A DNA stretch of 64,000 nucleotides, taken from contig CAVOZC010000018.1 of the NCBI GenBank assembly GCA_963700865.1, positions 1,662,790 to 1,726,789 on the forward strand. The letters run 5' to 3'. Under the pieces are notes generated by a model, which was not told the DNA's origin, made no database searches, and was given only the letters and a program-made list of their open reading frames with translations. The DNA is from CAVOGJ01 sp963700865 (lineage in GTDB: Bacteria > Planctomycetota > Planctomycetia > Pirellulales > Pirellulaceae). Made by a program: the position numbers and the translations under genes. Position 1 is the stretch's first letter; every line of letters begins with the position of its first letter. Below are positions 20,301-29,120 of the stretch, piece after piece.

Positions 20301-20617
20301 TAGATCAGCCGTTCACCTGGCGCGTCTTGCCAGGCTGGGAAAAAATGCACCCCTCCCTGGCGGAAGAGCGCCAGATCCGCGGCAAAGCCATCCAGGTCCG
20401 TGACCCCGGGACAAATGACAAGCAAGGGACCGGGTGCCCGCTGAGCAAGTGCCGCTACGACCAGTGCGGATGATGAGCCCACCACACCATCGACCACGCC
20501 CGATCCGCCGTCCGCCAGGGCGTCCACGACGCTGGCGAATCCCGCGTCCTGCGTGAGGTCCGTTGCGAAACGATGGAGTCGCTGGTCGGCGGACGGCAGT
20601 ACGTTGGTTTCGGCCAT
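17351..20617 (-). CDS. mfd: Transcription-repair coupling factor
   Basis: 1088 residues (E. coli Mfd is 1148). Mfd removes RNA polymerase stalled at lesions and recruits UvrA. Domains in order: a UvrB-like N-terminal module (QRAPGPLLVICPG, FPAWQDAPGERLIYDEIYGDRL); the CarD-like polymerase-interaction domain around 430-500 (LREGDLVVHLVHGIGRYRGLE); the SF2 motor with Walker A GDVGFGKTE near 580, DEEQRFG near 680 and SATPIPRTL; motif VI LRGRVGRYKHRAYCYLL; and the C-terminal TRCF domain. The start MAETNVLPSADQRL fits the family. No neighbour on this strand looks functionally linked. Confidence 0.97.
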   Translation of the reverse strand: MAETNVLPSADQRLHRFATDLTQDAGFASVVDALADGGSGVVDGVVGSSSALVVAALAQRAPGPLLVICPGVTDLDGFAADLALFRQGGVHFFPAWQDAPGERLIYDEIYGDRLRTLKILRTSAARPLILSSIQSLLQPVPPADAVAANTVQLISGMRWPAEELLGWLAGHGFHGTSGVELPGEFARRGGIVDVFPPDATHPVRIEWFDDQIESLRRFDVTTQRSLEVLDQVDMTILPSGGDNDMRAAMRRDHFTSYLAPETWIVLVEPQHLEQAGQRYSQQQSSGDTLFAVRDTMARVGAFGRVGLWGLASSTGEAYCRLAAQSVERFSGEISRVKTELEQAATTEHVFLVCQTVAESQRLTEIFAGTSLVTEERLHFITGRLNAGFHLVREQALLLGGAELFRRTDLQRKVHRRIGKKIDSFLDLREGDLVVHLVHGIGRYRGLERLKRENQIEEHLAIEFAGGTRVYVPATKIDLVQKYVGATKARPRLAKIGGVQWQKRRKAAELAVTDMAAELLEVQAERATRPGIAFLPDTAWQQEFDASFPYEETVDQRVAIEAIKEDMLKPTPMDRLLCGDVGFGKTEVAIRAAFKAVDNGYQVAVLVPTTILAEQHYHTFKERMAEFPFSIGRLSRFCAPAEEREIVSGVRDGTIDIVIGTHRIASKDIQFNNLGLLIIDEEQRFGVGVKERLKSLRATVDVLTMSATPIPRTLHMALTGMRDISNLETPPQERVAVETRVARWDDQLIRTAVLRELNRGGQVYFVHNRVQDIARVRLKLQEIVPEATIRVGHGQMHEHELEEVMVDFVAGKFDILLATTIVESGLDIPNANTIFIDAADNYGLSDLHQLRGRVGRYKHRAYCYLLVDKQKHVTPQAAKRLRAIEEFSQMGAGFAIAMRDLEFRGAGNVLGTQQSGHIAAIGYELYCDLLEAAVRRLKRMPPKLKVEVNIDLPGEALLPDDYVPALRNKVDLYRRLSRVESLTDVRQFESELSDRFGPPPPPVLQLLSLAELKIDAAVWQIEVIRLETQDGKTYVVCEYSDRARIAQLARSRGKRVRIVDDRCIYMPLQVDARDPVAVIADVKSVLQLD

Positions 20618-20986
20618 GCCCGTGGTCGCTGAGAAATTTTTGCCTGCCGAACGATTTCAGCTCCGCGGCGAAGGCAGGCCCGGTCAAGTGGCCAATTGAG
20701 ATCGTCTGGGCGTCTGAAAACGGCCGCGGTTTCTCCCCGGGCCCCTGGGGATGGCCTGGGCGTTCCGATTTTGTCGGATTGGCATCAACTCTGGGTGAGG
20801 ATCGGTGCCGGTGTGCAAGCGTATAGGTTTCCGGGCTAGTTGGTTTCGTCCAGCAACCGGTGTGGGAACGGTTTCCAGCCTGTTAAAGCTGCCTTATCTC
20901 AATTTCCCGCCCTGTTCGACTCATCCAAAACACAGGCTAGAAGCGTGTCTGACGCATCCATCAACAGGCCCCTGTCGAGTCGCGTC
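20618..20986. other. Intergenic gap mfd/alpha-CTD gene
   Basis: Holds the mfd promoter region and, at 20861-20886, one copy of the dispersed palindromic element. No RNA gene or terminator with a T-tract was recognised. Confidence 0.5.
20861..20886 (+). repeat. Dispersed palindromic element, copy 2
   Basis: Reads TGTGGGAACGGTTTCCAGCC and then TGTTAA, an altered version of the block at 61091-61116. The central GGTTTCCAGCC keeps the hairpin-forming arms except for one G-T change. Not inside any gene. Confidence 0.45.
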
Positions 20987-21253
20987 TTAACGCGGCTTGC
21001 GGCCTTCTCGATAAAATCCCACCGACTCCAGCGCCTTGTAGACCTCTTCGAGGGTCTTCTCACCAAAATTCGAAATGTTCAGCAGGTCCTTCCGAGTGCA
21101 ATTCAGCAAATCCTGCACAGTGAAAATACCTCGCTCCTCGAGGCAGTTCGTCGTCCGCACCGTGAGCCCAATCTCAGCAGTGCTCATTCGCAGCCGCTCC
21201 TCCATCGTATGCGATTGCCGATCCTCCGGGCTGAGTGGAATACGAGTCGCCAT
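20987..21253 (-). CDS. Stand-alone RNA polymerase alpha-CTD-like protein
   Basis: 88 residues that are essentially one alpha C-terminal domain: MSTAEIGLTVRTTNCLEERG, then FTVQDLLNCTRKDLLNISNFGEKTLEEVYKAL. These correspond to the RpoA-CTD helices that bind UP elements and activators, including the NCL segment and the helix-hairpin-helix near NISNFGEKTLEE. The alpha N-terminal dimerisation domain is absent, and there are no ribosomal-protein neighbours, so this is not rpoA. It could act as a small DNA-binding regulator or contact UP elements; function unproved. Transcribed divergently from the UvrD-like gene. Confidence 0.85.
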   Translation of the reverse strand: MATRIPLSPEDRQSHTMEERLRMSTAEIGLTVRTTNCLEERGIFTVQDLLNCTRKDLLNISNFGEKTLEEVYKALESVGFYREGRKPR

Positions 21254-21599
21254 CGCGGGGGTCCCTCCCTAGAACACAGTGTGAATACAACGCAAGCCAA
21301 TGAGACATCGTCTGTCTGACGCGGTTGTGCATCGCTGCGCCGCTGGCTGAGAGTATAGCAGCCCTTGCCGATTGGAAAAGGCTCGCCGCACCCCGGTGCG
21401 GCCGTTCTCACGTATAATCGAGTTGCACCGCGCGGTTCCGCATGACGGACTGCGGCCGGGGGGCAACCGCTGAGCAGCGTATTTGCCCGCCGTGCCGCCG
21501 GTCCGTCGAGTTGGAAGGAGCTGCCGCTCGAAGCCGGGCGGGCGGCCCGGTGTCGATTTTTGCCGGTTTTTCCCAGACATTTTCTGGCGTCCATGGATC
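21254..21599. other. Divergent promoter region, alpha-CTD gene/uvrD-like gene
   Basis: About 350 bases without a gene. TATAAT on the plus strand at 21413-21418 (context CGTATAATC) and TATACT on the minus strand at 21352-21357 are -10 candidates for the two divergent genes. Neither has a good -35 element. Confidence 0.35.
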
Positions 21600-23939
21600 A
21601 TGACCTACCTGGAACAACTTACGGATGCGCAGCGGCAGGCGGTGACCCATGTTGCGGGTCCCTTGTTGGTATTGGCGGGGCCCGGAAGTGGAAAGACACG
21701 GGTCGTGACTTGCCGAGTGGCTCATCTGCTGAACGAGGGGATCCCGGCGCATCAGATTTTGGCGCTGACGTTCACCAACAAAGCCGCCAATGAGATGCGA
21801 GCCCGTTTAACGCACTTGGCGCCGGGACAGCCAGTCTGGATGAGTACGTTTCACCGGTTTTGCAGCCAGCTGCTGCGTCGCTACGCACCGCTCGTGGGAC
21901 TGAGCGAGAATTTTCGCATTTACGACAGTGAAGACAGTCAAAAGGCGCTCAAGTCGGTCGTCGAGGATCGGAACCTGGCCACAAAACACTACACGCCCAG
22001 GCAAATTGCGGGCGTGATCAGCCAGGCCAAAAGCGAGCTGGTCACTGATGAGACGTTTGTCCAGGCGGCTCGCCGGCCGATTGAGCAGGTGACCGCCGAG
22101 GTCTACCCGGCGTATCAGCAGCGGCTGATGGAATCCAATGCCGTTGACTTTGACGATTTGTTAATGCACGTGGCCATGCTGCTGACACAGAACGTCGACT
22201 TGCGTGTCGAACTGGACGAGCTCTATCGGTTCATTCTGGTTGACGAATATCAAGACACCAACCTGGCCCAGTACACCATTGCGCGGGCCCTATCGATCAC
22301 GCATCCCAACCTGGCTGTCACGGGGGACCCGGATCAATCGATCTATGCCTGGCGCGGCGCCGACATTAATAACATCCTGGAATTCGAGCGCGATTATCCG
22401 CACGTCGTCGTTGTCCGCCTGGAACAGAACTATCGCAGTACAAAGCGGATCCTGCGGGTGGCTGATCAGTTGATTTCCAACAACGTGTTACGCAAGGCCA
22501 AGTCGCTTTTTACGGACAATCCCGAGGGCCAGCCGGTGCGGCTGGTACGTTATGAAGGCGGTAACGAGGAGGCCGAGGACATTGCACGGCAGATCAGCGA
22601 TGCGATTCGCAATGACGAACTGCGGCCCAAGGACGTGGCTATTCTATTCCGCACAAATGCGCTGACGCGTAATTTTGAACACGCGTTGCGCGAATATCTC
22701 GTTCCTTACCAAGTGGTCAACGGCGTCGAGTTTTACCAGCGCAAGGAGATCAAGGACGTCCTGGCTTACTTGCATCTGATCAACAATCCGCGGGACGAAA
22801 TTGCCTTTTTGAGAGTCATCAACACGCCGCAGCGAGGCATCGGCAAGAAATCGTTGCAGTATCTCAGGGATCACGCACGCAGGCATCGTTTATCGTTGTT
22901 CGAGGCGGCTCGCACCGCGCGCTCGATCGAGGGACTGACCGGCCGCGCGGCCAAGGCTCTGGAAAAGTTTGTCGCGATGTTCGACAAACTGGTACTCGTG
23001 GCAGCGGAGCCCGTGGAGGCGATTGTGGGCCGTGTGCTGATGGACACCGGATACCGCGATCATCTGAAAGATTCGACGGCCGAGGAGGATCAGCAGCGGC
23101 TGGCCAACGTCGAGGAGTTGGTGACGGCCGCGAAGCAGTTTGACGATCGCTTTGAGGAAGGGGCCCAATTGGAAGAATTCCTCGAACAAACCTCGCTGGT
23201 TTCGGATACCGATGTTTGGGAAGCGGAGGATGACAAGGTGACCCTGATGACGCTGCACGCGGCCAAGGGGCTGGAATTCCCGGCGGTCTATATTGTGGCG
23301 GTAGAGCAGGGCATCTTGCCACACGAACGCTCGCGAGAAGATCCGAAACAGTTGGAGGAAGAGCGTCGACTGCTCTTTGTGGGGATCACACGGGCTCAGC
23401 ATCATCTGCAGTTGAGCGTCACCCATGCGCGGCATTATCGGGGCCAGTATCGGTATTCCGTCCCCAGCCCGTTTCTCATGGAATTGCCGCGTGAAGAGAT
23501 GGAGTGCTTTGGCACCGAGCCATCGCTGCTGCCCAGCCAGAGGGCATACGAGCGCGATCGGCAAGCCAACCAGCTTGACGAATTCGCCCAGGAATTTGCC
23601 GAAACCGAGCACCTGGCGCGAGCCGCCGCTGACGAATTCCTCCTGCACTCGTCCATGCCGGACGAAGCCGAGGATGATCCCCCTGCCGTCAACGTGATGA
23701 CCGCGGCCGACATGCTGGGCGATCAGCCGGAGCGGGCCGCGGCCGCCGACGTTTCTCCCGATGTTTTCGCGCTGGGCATGCTCGTCACGCATCCCCAGTT
23801 GGGGCCCGGCAAGGTCATCGCGCTGAGTGGCCGGGGCCCCAAGCGGGTGGGCACGATCCAGTTTCTGCAGCCACCCGCGCAAAAAAAATTCTGTCTGGCG
23901 TTTTCGCCGCTGCGCCCGGTGCGAGCCCCGGTGGACTAG
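21600..23939 (+). CDS. UvrD/PcrA-type superfamily 1 DNA helicase
   Basis: 779 residues from ATG 21600 (MTYLEQLTDAQRQAV); the frame is open upstream without a family match. 3'-5' SF1A helicase motifs in order: Q motif LTDAQRQAV, Walker A AGPGSGKTR, Ia LTFTNKAANEM, II VDEYQDTN, III GDPDQSIYAWRGA, IV QNYRST, V LMTLHAAKGLEF, VI EERRLLFVGITRA. The C-terminal tail (about 700-779) ends in a small Tudor-like module (GMLVTHPQLGPGKVIALSG), as in PcrA/UvrD, where it contacts RNA polymerase. Works in nucleotide-excision and mismatch repair. I leave the symbol open between uvrD and pcrA. Confidence 0.95.
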   Translation: MTYLEQLTDAQRQAVTHVAGPLLVLAGPGSGKTRVVTCRVAHLLNEGIPAHQILALTFTNKAANEMRARLTHLAPGQPVWMSTFHRFCSQLLRRYAPLVGLSENFRIYDSEDSQKALKSVVEDRNLATKHYTPRQIAGVISQAKSELVTDETFVQAARRPIEQVTAEVYPAYQQRLMESNAVDFDDLLMHVAMLLTQNVDLRVELDELYRFILVDEYQDTNLAQYTIARALSITHPNLAVTGDPDQSIYAWRGADINNILEFERDYPHVVVVRLEQNYRSTKRILRVADQLISNNVLRKAKSLFTDNPEGQPVRLVRYEGGNEEAEDIARQISDAIRNDELRPKDVAILFRTNALTRNFEHALREYLVPYQVVNGVEFYQRKEIKDVLAYLHLINNPRDEIAFLRVINTPQRGIGKKSLQYLRDHARRHRLSLFEAARTARSIEGLTGRAAKALEKFVAMFDKLVLVAAEPVEAIVGRVLMDTGYRDHLKDSTAEEDQQRLANVEELVTAAKQFDDRFEEGAQLEEFLEQTSLVSDTDVWEAEDDKVTLMTLHAAKGLEFPAVYIVAVEQGILPHERSREDPKQLEEERRLLFVGITRAQHHLQLSVTHARHYRGQYRYSVPSPFLMELPREEMECFGTEPSLLPSQRAYERDRQANQLDEFAQEFAETEHLARAAADEFLLHSSMPDEAEDDPPAVNVMTAADMLGDQPERAAAADVSPDVFALGMLVTHPQLGPGKVIALSGRGPKRVGTIQFLQPPAQKKFCLAFSPLRPVRAPVD

Positions 23940-24451
23940 TACCACGTCAAGTTCAAAAGGCGGGGATGGTCCACGTCCTGTCCGCGGCCCGCCCGTGGCT
24001 GAGGATCCTGCCTCAGTCGTATTCCGCACAAAACATGCGGTGATCATCAAGAATTAACCCTGTCGCCGGCAGGCGTTGACGGCGAGACACGGGGATGCCG
24101 ATGAGCCCGAAATTCCCCGCGGCAAGCGTGGGGGACCGTGCCCGCTGCACGATGGTCGGCTCCTTTTCCAGATGGCCGCCGGTCGTTGGTTTTAGCTGGC
24201 TTGAGCTGGAACGGCATGACGGACTGTGGCTGGAAGCCCCAGCCACAGTCCTGTCCGTGGCTGGGGCTTCCAGCCACAGTCCTGTCGCCGGCTCCCACGG
24301 CAAGCCCCGCCCCCCATACGAGTCCTTGCCAACACCCGCAAGACAGCAGCCACGCCCAACGACTGGGGCAGCAGGATGCCCCAGCCACGGGGTGATTTCC
24401 TTGGGCCCAGCCACTCGGATTGAAGCCGCAAATCGAAACTTGGAAAAGGCA
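23940..24451. repeat. Repeat-bearing gap between convergent genes
   Basis: Space between the ends of the helicase and lysyl oxidase genes. At 23994-24020 is a diverged copy of the long-unit hairpin of the 55-57 kb arrays: CTGAGG pairs with CCTCAG where the array copies have CTGGGG and CCCCAG, so pairing is kept by matched changes. At 24221-24391 is a full composite repeat (separate entry). No gene is present. Confidence 0.7.
24221..24391 (-). repeat. Composite REP-like unit, distant copy
   Basis: This is the same composite as the arrays at 55.4-57.5 kb but inverted: two short hairpin elements followed by the reverse complement of the long unit (hairpin TGCCCCAG with CTGGGGCA). The first hairpin is extended: GGACTGTGGCTGG pairs with CCAGCCACAGTCC around AAGCC, a 13-bp perfect stem. 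It lies outside genes and 31 kb from the transposase gene. Confidence 0.85.
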
Positions 24452-26888
24452 CTAAGCGTTGGGCGCCCACTCGGCGAAGGCCTGCTCCCGTATCGACGTT
24501 GCTGCCGAACGGCCGCTCCGTGCGAGGCGTTCCTCAAAGCCGCCGCGTTCCGCGAGCGAGGCCATGTTGGGCAAGGCCACTTCCCGGGCAGGGGCCGCGA
24601 CGATGGCGGCCGCCATCGGGTCGGCCGCTCGGGTGGTGGGATCGGTTGCGTCCGGTCGCGGCGAAGGCAACGACGTAAATTTATGGACGTTCCACACATT
24701 GAAGTCCGACGTGTCGACCACACCATCAAAATTGAAATCCCCCTCGGTGTAGCAGCCGGCTTGGAATTTGTTTTCGTTCCAGATGTTGAAGTCCGACGTG
24801 TCGACCACGCCGTCAAAGTCGGCGTCGCCTGGCAGCATGCCCATGATATTAAAGACCAGCTCCTCGCCATCGGCCGCGTCCAGCGAGCCGTCGTTGTTCA
24901 AATCGTAAATGGGGTCGGTCGAGGACGCAGCCAGGGCGGCGCACAGTTGATTGACATCGGCCGCATCGACGATTCCATCACCGTTGAGATCGCCAGGCAG
25001 AGGAGCCGACACGTTGGCGTTGAGCGTGTATGCCGAGTTGGTAGCACCTGCCACTCCCAGGACCTCGATGTAGTACAGGCCGGCGGCCGTTACGGGAACG
25101 GTCACGTTTTCGTTATCCGAACTGGACGCACCTCTTCCAATTTCGATCAGGTTCTGGTCGTAGATGACTAACTCCAGGTCGCCAGCCGCGTGCTCGAAGA
25201 GGATATCGACCGTGGCATCTCCGCTATTAGCCGCCGTAAAACGGAAAAAGTCGACGTCTGCCGTGCTGTGGATGTTCAGCTCTTCTTCATGAGCCGAGCC
25301 CACGCTTCCCAAGTCGGCTGCTTGTGCAAAATCGTCGTTAACTTCGAAGCGATCGGCGTCCGGTGCCAGCTCGCCGGTGAATTGCAGTCCCCAGGCGTTG
25401 AGGCTACCGGTGTCCGAGCCCGCTTGATCCTCAATCGTGATCGTCCAGATCCCGGCCGCATTTTCGCCGTTGAACACGGAGAGCGGATTGTTGCCGACAC
25501 TGGAGTGGTTCGCGTTGAACCTTCCTGTGAAGGGAGCCGTTCCGTTCCCCAGGAAGTTCGGCGACTTGATCATCGATCAAGGTGTTGGTGAAGTTATCCT
25601 CCGACCCCAAAAAACCTTGCGGGCTGTCAAAGGCTGATTCGATGATGCGGGCCACTGTCCCGGTCGGGGAGGTGATGCTGATGTCGAGATCGCCCAGATA
25701 GGTGTGCGTCAGGCTGTTGAGCGCGAGGTTGACGTCTTGCAGTTCCATATCGGGACCCACCAAGGTGCTTGTAATGGCCGGGCCGGGTGAATCCGGGATC
25801 GCCCTGGGCAGGTTCGCGTCACTGCTGACGACGGACAAGGTACTGACATCTCCGGGGCCGGCCAGTTCCAGGTCATAGCCGTTGGTGTCGGAACCGACGC
25901 CCACAACTCGCACGTAGAACTGCTGGCCTTGGGTGACGGGCCATGTCACCTCCTCTAGATCCGAATTGGAATTGGAGCTGGCCAGCAACTGCTGGTTCGC
26001 GTCATAGACGAGCAAGTCAAGGTCGCCGAGCGAATCAATGAAGCGTATATTTGCCGAGAAGTCGCCGTCCTCGGCTACCTCAATTCTGAAAAAGTCCTCA
26101 TCCGTGGCTGTGTGAATCGACAAGCCGGGTTCGTCGCGATAGCTGACAACTCCCAGATTCGCGGCACTGCCGAAGGTGTCATTGGGCTCATAAATGTCTC
26201 CCCCGCCGCCATTCCCGCCTCGATCGATGGTGACGTCGACAAACGTTGAATTGTTCGTTTCGTCCGACTCGACAAGCTGATTGTCCGGATCGACGGTGAC
26301 TTCCAAGACATAGTCACCGTCCGGAACCGTCGCGATGTTCACCCATTGGTCCGAAAGCCCGCTGCCGTAGACATCGGACCAGCCCGCGGAAACGCCCTGA
26401 CGCGTCGATCCGCAAGAACCGTAGGACGATGAATTGGTGGTGCCTGGCAGCGGCGTGATGTCAATCAGACAGAAACTGACTTTGCCCCCCGTCGCAACAA
26501 TGTCACCGGGGCTTCCGTCCGGCAGACGCGTGCGGAGGTTGTAAACCGCGTAGCCGTCAAAATGGATGTGGCCGTGCGAGGGATGATAGGTAAACTCACC
26601 GGCCAAGACATCTTCGTATGAGCCGTCATCGTTAAAAATCCGCTGATATACTTCCTGATTGCCATTGGGAAGTGCCGCCCCTCCGCGAATTTCCAAGGGG
26701 CCTTGACCCTGGTTCGCCAATGCCGTGCTGAAACGGAGCAAGTCACCCTCGACCCGATAATCGTGCAGGTAATTATTGCTGTTGCCTTCCCAGGCGAACA
26801 TGTCGGGCAGAACTTGGGCCAAGACGCGTCGATCTTCCAAGGTTTCGAGTTGCAATGAACGACGCCGTTGTGGCCCCATGGATGCCAT
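24452..26888 (-). CDS. Multidomain secreted lysyl oxidase homologue, frameshifted
   Basis: ATG 26888 follows GAGGAG and starts MASMGPQRRRSLQLETLEDRRVL, an N-terminus common on exported planctomycete proteins. A lysyl oxidase-like domain follows: HPSHGHIHFDGYAVYNL supplies the copper histidines; GGKVSFCLID and SDVYGSGLSDQW carry the Lys and Tyr that form the LTQ cofactor in animal LOX; VDPDNQLVESDETNNS closes the domain. Then come a PPC domain, a proprotein-convertase P domain, a second PPC domain, and dockerin-like Ca motifs (GDLNGDGIVDAADVN, GDADFDGVVDTSDFN, GDFNFDGVVDTSDFN). The frame changes near 25565-25575 inside the P domain. Predicted extracellular amine oxidase; substrate unknown. Confidence 0.85.
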
Positions 26889-27002
26889 AAATGGTCTCCT
26901 CGATACGATCAGCGAAAGTTGCCAAATGCCGAAACTCCCAGGGTAATCGTTTTTGCCGGCCCCCGAAAGCTTCAATGTTGTTTTTGTCGAAATCCACAAT
27001 TT

Positions 27003-29093
27003 CTACCTTGGCATTTGTTGGCCCAGGGCGACCAGATCGCCCCACTTTCCGATCGCCGCTTCCTTGCCGCTGACGGGTGCTTCGCAGGCAAATTTTTGGC
27101 AAACGAAAACAGAGGGGCGGCCATAGAGGGGGCATCTGCCGAGAAAGATGGCATCGAGAAAGTGGGTGCCCGCGAACTCCGCCTGTGGCCGGCAGGCGAT
27201 GACTCGGTTGGGAATGAATCGCTGCCAGAAGTCGTCCAGCGCGGCCTCGGTTTGATCGTCCGCCGGATCGCCCAGCAGCACGATCTCTGGAAAAGGGCCG
27301 ATTTGCATATCGAGGGCGATCAGCATTTGGCCGGCGGCCGACGGTGCGTGTTCCATCACCTCGGCGGCGAAATCGAGAATGCCGCGGGCATCTGCCAGGA
27401 AATCCGCACGGCCACACAGTTTTCCCAACCGTGTAAGCAGGGTGGCGGTCATGGCGTTGCCACTGGGCAGCGAGTTATCGTGTACATCCTTTTGTCGCGC
27501 GATAAGGGACTCGTGATCATCCGCGGTGTAGAAAAATCCTCTGCCGTCAGGCTCCTTGAAACGCGTGCGAATCACCTGAGTCAACTCCATGGCGTATTCG
27601 ATCCACTCCTCATCAAAGCTGGTCTCGTAGAGTGTGACCAGTGCGTTCGCGAGGCAGGCGTAGTCATCCAGGCAGGCGTCAAAGCGGGCTCGTCCATTCC
27701 GCCAACTGTGGAGCAAACGGCCATCGGGCCGTCGCATTTCTTGCAGGATGAAGCGGGCTGCCACGGTAGCCGCATCGAGGTACCGCTCGTCGCGGAGGAT
27801 GCGTCCGCCGCGGGCCATCGCGTCGATCATCAACCCATTCCAATTGACGAGGATCTTATCGTCCTTGCCGGGGCGGATGCGTTGATCGCGGACGGCCTTG
27901 AGTGTCGCTCGAGACGCCGCCAACTCGCGTTGTAGTTCTTCCAGGTCCCAGCCTTTGGCGGCCGCGCACTGTTCGATCGATTTTGGCAAGTTGAGGATGC
28001 TCTTGCCCTCAAAATTCCCAGCGGGCGTGACATCGTAGACGTAACAGAATCGTTCGGCCGCTTCCGCACCCAGGTGTTCCCGCACTTCTGCCGGCGTCCA
28101 GACGTAGAACTTGCCTTCTTCCCCTTCGCTGTCGGCGTCTTCGGAGCTATGAAATCCGCCCCGCGGGTCGGTCAAGTCAGCAAGCACATAATCGAGAATT
28201 TCCCGCGCGGTTTGCGCGTAGCGGTCGGTGCCGGTGGCCACGTAGGCATCGAGGTAGGCGGCGGCGAGGAGGCCGTTGTCATAGAGCATTTTTTCGAAGT
28301 GGGGTACCAGCCACCGTTCATCGACCGCATAGCGGGAGAAGCCGCCTCCCAGATGATCGTAGATGCCGCCCGCCGCCATTTTGTCGAGCGTCAACTGCAC
28401 CATTTCGAGCACGCCGTCGCGTCGGCTGCGATGCCAGATGCGCAACAGGTGTTGCAGGCTCATGGCATGCGGAAACTTCGGGGCGCCTCCGAATCCGCCG
28501 TGGTCGAAATCGAACGTACGTTCGAGTGCGGCGGCCGCGTCCACAAGCAAATTGGCATGGGCCAGGGAGAATTCGTCCTGCTTTTCGGCGAGGCCAATCT
28601 GCTGGATGCGGGACGTCAGCTCCTCTGACTGGGCAAGGGCCTGTTCGTTGCGATTTTGCCAGGCATCGATCACTGCCGCGAGCACCTGACGAAACCCGGG
28701 CATCCCGTGCCTGGGCATGGGTGGCCAGTACGTACCTCCGAAGAACGGCTTCATCTGGGGAGTCAGAAACACGGACATCGGCCAGCCGCCGCGGCCCGTC
28801 AGCAACTGCACGGCGGTCATATAAATCTGATCGAGTTCCGGTCGTTCCTCGCGGTCAACCTTGATACAGACAAAGTTCTGATTCAGTTCCGCGGCGATCT
28901 CCGCATCCTCGAAGCTCTCATGCTCCATCACATGACACCAGTGACAGGCCGAGTATCCAATCGAGAGGAAAACGGGCCGGTTCTCGGCTCGCGCGCGCTC
29001 GATCGCTTCTTCACCCCACGGGTACCAATCGACCGGGTTGCCGGCATGCTGCAGCAGGTAAGGGCTTGTCTCTTGGGCAAGTCGATTGGGCAT
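27003..29093 (-). CDS. DUF255 thioredoxin-fold protein (YyaL/SSP411 family)
   Basis: 696 residues. The N-terminal ~165 residues are a thioredoxin-like fold with the family CHWCH motif (SIGYSACHWCHVMEHESF) and KVDREERPELDQIY. The rest is an alpha/alpha barrel like that of N-acylglucosamine 2-epimerase (FSRYAVDERWLVPHFEKMLYDN, FYVWTPAEV, ILVNWNGLMIDAMA). Family length is about 650-700, so it appears complete. The biochemical role of bacterial YyaL proteins is not settled. Twenty-seven bases downstream of the DUF3299-like lipoprotein gene on the same strand. Confidence 0.9.
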   Translation of the reverse strand: MPNRLAQETSPYLLQHAGNPVDWYPWGEEAIERARAENRPVFLSIGYSACHWCHVMEHESFEDAEIAAELNQNFVCIKVDREERPELDQIYMTAVQLLTGRGGWPMSVFLTPQMKPFFGGTYWPPMPRHGMPGFRQVLAAVIDAWQNRNEQALAQSEELTSRIQQIGLAEKQDEFSLAHANLLVDAAAALERTFDFDHGGFGGAPKFPHAMSLQHLLRIWHRSRRDGVLEMVQLTLDKMAAGGIYDHLGGGFSRYAVDERWLVPHFEKMLYDNGLLAAAYLDAYVATGTDRYAQTAREILDYVLADLTDPRGGFHSSEDADSEGEEGKFYVWTPAEVREHLGAEAAERFCYVYDVTPAGNFEGKSILNLPKSIEQCAAAKGWDLEELQRELAASRATLKAVRDQRIRPGKDDKILVNWNGLMIDAMARGGRILRDERYLDAATVAARFILQEMRRPDGRLLHSWRNGRARFDACLDDYACLANALVTLYETSFDEEWIEYAMELTQVIRTRFKEPDGRGFFYTADDHESLIARQKDVHDNSLPSGNAMTATLLTRLGKLCGRADFLADARGILDFAAEVMEHAPSAAGQMLIALDMQIGPFPEIVLLGDPADDQTEAALDDFWQRFIPNRVIACRPQAEFAGTHFLDAIFLGRCPLYGRPSVFVCQKFACEAPVSGKEAAIGKWGDLVALGQQMPR

Positions 29094-29120
29094 GGTGGGA
29101 CTCGGGGGAACGTGTGGCGA

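Noticed and set aside
19376..20473. 365-codon plus-strand frame inside mfd
   Set aside because: Shadow of mfd on the opposite strand, which shows all expected motifs.
22890..24050. 386-codon minus-strand frame opposite the helicase
   Set aside because: Lies opposite the conserved SF1 motifs and has no family features.
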